Below are positions 59,701 through 64,000 of a stretch of DNA of 64,000 nucleotides, in pieces. Numbering within the stretch: the first letter of the stretch is position 1; each line of letters begins with the position of its first letter. Location: positions 11,862,879 to 11,926,878 of the forward strand of contig CM044880.1 in NCBI GenBank assembly GCA_024500155.1. Direction: 5' to 3'. The stretch is from Chenopodium formosanum. Lineage: Eukaryota > Streptophyta > Magnoliopsida > Caryophyllales > Amaranthaceae. The notes beneath the pieces are model-generated. The model had not been told where the DNA came from. It saw only the letters and a program-made list of their open reading frames with translations, and did no database searches. The position numbers and the translations under genes were made by a program.

Positions 59701-62700
59701 TAAATAAAAATGTAACATAAATCTTCAGTGACCCCATGGAGCATTTTAATTTCATATCCAAGTCCAAAATTCAAAACAATAGTGGCAATCACACATAACC
59801 AACATAAAATGTAAGCATACCTATCATGATGTCTAAGGAAAAAAAAATTCTTCAATGTAACAAAAGTTTCTCAAATTCATCTCCTTCAGTTATGAGTTCT
59901 TTAAGGAGTAAGTTCAAACAATAAGGGGAAAAAGGATAACAGGTGGGTATCAAAAAAAGAAGACGTACTAAAAGCTTTCACAAGAGTCAATGAGTAAGCA
60001 TACTACGCACATGCCACCTTATAACTTGCACTGAAATTGAAGAGGTTATTTATTTAAATATTGTAAATATCAAAGGACACTCCAGGGATGTGAAAAATGG
60101 ACCCTACAATCTACATCACGAACCCTCTTCCCAGCAAAACCACAAGCCTTCAATATGAAATCATACCAAATCTTTTTCCAGGTAACCTAAATAAAAAAGT
60201 TTACAAAAATAAATCATATTCAAGTTAGTGCTGCTTTGCATGACTAAGCTTCCCCTCAAAAAATATCATACCCTATCCGGCTATCCCTCCATCAGGCCAA
60301 CCCACCAAACAGCCTGAAGCACAATATATTCAGTATGCACTTCTCTATCCAAGTCCGCTTCTAAGCTACAAGATCATACTTCAATTTACTCTGTTGACCA
60401 AACTTATTTCTAAACAAAGATACTCAAGTGCCCCAAAGAAAGCACTGAAAGTCCCAAAGTCAGAGTAATATCAGAGCATATGCTGAAGAAAACATCTATG
60501 CAACACAAACAGAAACAAAGTACTCGAACCTATGCCCTCGCCAAACTGTGTAGCTCACATTCACATATCACTAGTTAAGGCAAAGGCCTTCAAGTTCATA
60601 ACAGCACAGAAAGATCATTGGAAATTTGATACAGATGACTAGATGAGAACTAAAATGATAAAAACAATAGTAACTTATCCTACTTGATCAGAAATAGTAA
60701 TGTTATGCTTCCCAATTCCAAAAAGTACTTAGTTTATGCACTCAAAAAAAACATTCTAGGATGCTCTTAATTATCCCAAAAATAAATAAAATAAAAAATG
60801 TTGGGAACCAACCACTTTGTGTAGTCTGTAAGTCCTTGCTCATAGCTAGTACTTTCTCCTCTTCCTGAATACGATACTCATAGTACTTGAATTCAGTGCA
60901 GGCTTCATCAAAGAGAAATCTGAAAAGCAAACATGATTAGGGATAGTACGAGCCAGACAACCAATAACCCACACATCTCAATGCAGGAAAGTATATACAG
61001 CTTCCCATACACGATCTAAATTCAGCCAAAGAAGCTAACATTCAGGAATTAGACATCAACAGGCCCCATAACGCAAATAAAGACAGCAAAAATCTTATAA
61101 ATTATACAAAACATCAAAAATAAATCAAAGACCTTAACGTACCTTTCCTTTTAAAATTTATCAAGGACCAACAGCTTCTGGATATCAATTACATTGCTAT
61201 GCAACATTATTCTATTACAACATTATGAATGTATATTGTCACACTGACTACAATACCAAAATGCATACATAACACGTACACATACCCCTAATGCCTTCAA
61301 ACATAACTGTTACTATGGCAAGATAATGCCTCAAAAATTGTGTGTAGATTTATTCAAATAAATATTGTAACTGATTTAACAATATCATCCATTACCCAAA
61401 GAGAACAGCCTGGATTTAAAACTTATTTTAAGAGGAGTGTGCATTCAACTGCCTATGTCCACTACACATAAATGGGCCCAGTGTAGCATAACTTTTTAAT
61501 GTCTAAGATGGGAAACAGTAAGAAAGAAAGACTACACTCAAGAAGGGTTCTCTTAAGTTATATTAAAGACTTGAATGGCTTGAGTCGCTTCAACCAGATA
61601 AGAGTTGACAGATTACGTACCTAAAAGGAGTATTTCCAGGATTTTTCTGACGAGTGATATCCTCAATTTGCCTTCCTTTCTTAGCCACAAAACTTGCTAG
61701 CCTGTCAGCAGCTTTCTTCACTGCAGGATCACTTGGGGAAGGAGGTGCTGCATGTCACTTAAAGAACTGATTAATACCAAGGGCATGAACAACGCAATGC
61801 AAATTACTCTTGTAGCAGGCCTGCCACATTTCCAAATCGTTCAATGAACATCTCTTTCCCCATGGTTGAAAGAGACATAAGATGTAAGCTGCATTCATGA
61901 GACAACACACTTGATAATGAATAGTCCTACGTATTCACTATACAAACAGAGAAGCTTTTCCACGACTTCCTTAGGGAACAACACATCAAAAAAGGGGGAA
62001 AAGTAATAGACCTAAAAGCAATATTAAAGTTGGAAAAAAATGGTTGAAACAATACATTATCTGAATGCACCCTCTCTATTCCTATACCTTCCACAAGTCA
62101 TGGCAAAGCATGAAAATCTTTGAACTTCTAACTCAAATTAGTTGCAAAAACAAAACATCACAGACCTTAAGTCACCTCTTCTTTCAAACCAATAATAGAT
62201 AAGTATTTATTTGGTAACAATATGTGCTAACTAACTCTTGTAAAACCTGAACCCTATGAGGAAAACCACAAAAATATGAAGATATCAACTGGACAGTACT
62301 ATAATGTATTGATTAGAACTATGAATATCAAGGACAACCATTCCCCGGGGTATTATGTGCATATATTATAGTACATAGACAACTTGCCAGAAATTATTGG
62401 TTCTCCTTTACTGTCAACTGCTGATTATATGTCAAGCCAACTACAGAAGATTAATAGAATGTCCATGCAGCAATGCACATAGTTTAAGAGAAACTACACT
62501 TGACATGTAAGGGTCAATAAAGCCTGAAGAGTAAATACTAGTAAAGCCACGGATAAACATCACATACAGATTGAAAAATAATAGAAGGCACCCAATTACT
62601 GAATTAAGTATAAACTAAGATTGAGATATGTGTATACAAACAGGCATTACCAACATCAAATTTTCTGGATGACACAACAGAAGCTTCTGATTGACCCAAT

Positions 62701-63990
62701 TTCTGCCGTTTTGCAGAAACTCCATCTGATCCATTATCTGTCCCAGCATCATCTTCGTCGTCATCTTCACTTAACTTTACAGAAGGAACCACAAGTTTTG
62801 ATTTTTGTTTCAAGCTAAACGCAAGCTTGCCACCTGAAGCAGCTGAAGTAGTTTTCCTCTGAGTATTATGCTTAGTTTCCGATCCAATTTTATTACTACC
62901 AGTAATTGGAGTTGAGTCCCTAGGTAAATTTGTTTTTGGTCCACGGTCCTCAACTACAGCACCCTTTTCCTTTTCTTGGTGAAGCTGTTTAAACTTCTCC
63001 ATAAATGAGCCATCATTAACAAATAAGGTAGGAGGCACACCTTTATCCATTAAAAAACCCACTTGCTCTTGATCTGATAAAAGGACTACAACCATTCGTT
63101 AAGTTCACTCAGCTCAATAAGACATCCAAGCCGATTCAGAGAGATACACTTATCAATGTACAGAAAACATAAATTGTAACTAGACAAAAGAAATTCGTGC
63201 TACTACAATTTTACTGTCATTCTATCAATAACCAAACAGGCCGATTCAAGAACATTCATATCAAAACATATACTTGTATATCGCCCTTCTCAATCCCTCG
63301 ATAAATATATAACAATGTAATCAAATCGATTGCCAAAAACAGCCGAGTCGGGGCAAAAGCTTAAACAGTCAGCAAAACACAATCATGATTATAAAGCAGC
63401 ACGAAGTACATACGAGCAAATCATAGCTTTTATTAATCATCAATCCTTTGAACCTTTCAATGAAACTATAATTTCTTATTAAATAAAATACTTCCCAGAA
63501 CATAATTATTCGCAAATCCCACTACACAAGATTGAAAGCAAGAAATGGACCCAAAAAAAAAAAAAATCACTCCAAAAACTTTACTAACAAAAACTAATCA
63601 ACTATTTCTAAGGAATAAGGAAGGTAAAACCCTAGAATTAAACTTTTCCCCAAAAAAACGAAAAGTAAAATCAAATACATAATCAAACAACAAGGAACAA
63701 CATCAATTCGATCCAAAAATAACGATTCAATTGAGCTGTTTGAAGAATTGAATCAGAAAATAAAAAGCGGTTCAATTTTAGCCCCAATCATAACCTTCGT
63801 GATAAGAAGAATTCATCATAAAAATCGAAAATTGAATCGAATTAAAACCTGATTAGAATCGAAAAGAAATACCTAATTGTTGGATTAGGGGATGATCGCC
63901 AAAATTGCAGGTAGCGAGCGATTAGAGAGCAGGACTCCGAGAGGGAGAATGAATGAATGTGGATCAGTGAAATCCAAAGTGGGTCGTTTT
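56765..63990 (-). CDS. SURP and G-patch domain splicing-factor-like protein
   Basis: The coding exons (minus) are 63050-62651, 61747-61621, 60919-60813, 59514-59392, 58826-58683, 58073-57894, 57104-56926 and 56791-56765. They give 428 residues with consistent phases. A non-coding first exon ends at 63873, and exon 2 starts at 63073 with 23 bases of 5' UTR. Near the N-terminus are FVNDGSFMEKFKQL and GGKLAFSLKQKSKL. A SURP domain follows (KKAADRLASFVAKKGRQIED, TRQKNPGNTPFRFLFDE), then MMEYYMKKAA, and a G-patch (ADNVGHKLLSKMGWKEGEGL). The end reads YKKRMMLGYRHRPNPLNNPR, then KAYY. It resembles the plant SUGP1/SF4-like protein (Arabidopsis At3g52120 from memory). SURP and G-patch proteins act in pre-mRNA splicing in the nucleus; the G-patch typically activates a DEAH helicase. 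It appears intact, with introns of up to about 900 bp. Confidence 0.94.
63873..63990 (-). promoter_or_regulatory. Non-coding first exon and promoter edge of the SURP/G-patch gene
   Basis: A donor TTAG|GTATTT at 63873 on the minus strand ends a leader exon that lacks a long open frame. The transcription start is probably near the window end, and the promoter is mostly outside the window. Confidence 0.5.
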
Positions 63991-64000
63991 TATTTTCTTT

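Noticed and set aside
62621..62818. Plus-strand frame opposite the SURP/G-patch gene
   Set aside because: It is a shadow of the minus-strand exon at 62651-63073, which has clear family motifs and splice borders.

Overview
This window is nuclear DNA from a flowering plant, most likely a dicot with a transposon-rich genome. The genes have introns with GT-AG (and one apparent GC-AG) borders, and the proteins are plant families: a DYW-class PPR protein, a caffeate-type O-methyltransferase, an S-domain receptor kinase and a SURP/G-patch splicing protein. Between them lie plant-type Ty1/copia, Ty3-like, MULE, CACTA, hAT, Harbinger, Stowaway, Helitron and SINE insertions. I cannot place the species. 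Many features were assembled by hand from splice borders and translations, and homology statements rest on memory of the families, not on a search.

Layout. 1-258 is the end of a long LTR; 259-600 is a LINE scrap; 643-5702 is a complete but disabled Ty1/copia element (minus). 6286-11591 holds five exons encoding the last 140 residues of a RadA-like DNA repair protein (minus); its 5' part is not in the window. A Mutator-like element sits 15 nt inside one of its introns. 12137-19329 is a nest of insertions inside a split Stowaway element, including a MULE (12430-13518), a 2.7-kb solo LTR (13923-16613), an inverted-repeat MITE between two (TA)n tracts, and a small Helitron. 19990-22155 is an intact PPR-DYW gene (plus) and 23688-25226 an intact two-exon O-methyltransferase (plus).

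26092-28200 is a truncated MULE holding a solo LTR. 28541 to about 38100 looks like a large Helitron, read on the minus strand. It has a clear 3' hairpin/CTAG end and carries scraps of at least four unrelated genes (RPN1-like, VPS34-like, QCR7, heat shock factor). 38136-40412 is a 5'-truncated copia element. 40467-46639 is a dense cluster of small elements: Harbinger, a 6-copy minisatellite, a SINE, CACTA, hAT and another MULE.

47180-49690 is a broken copy of a G-type lectin S-receptor kinase, split by a MULE. The intact seven-exon gene follows at 51681-55670 (plus). 56765-63990 is an intact SURP and G-patch splicing-factor-like gene (minus).

The four or five intact genes look like independent housekeeping or defence genes, not a pathway. 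The most unusual signals are three: MULE terminal repeats built on a regular ~30-bp internal period shared by different families, the multi-gene Helitron collage, and a young copia element whose catalytic and nonsense losses all fit C-to-T type changes.
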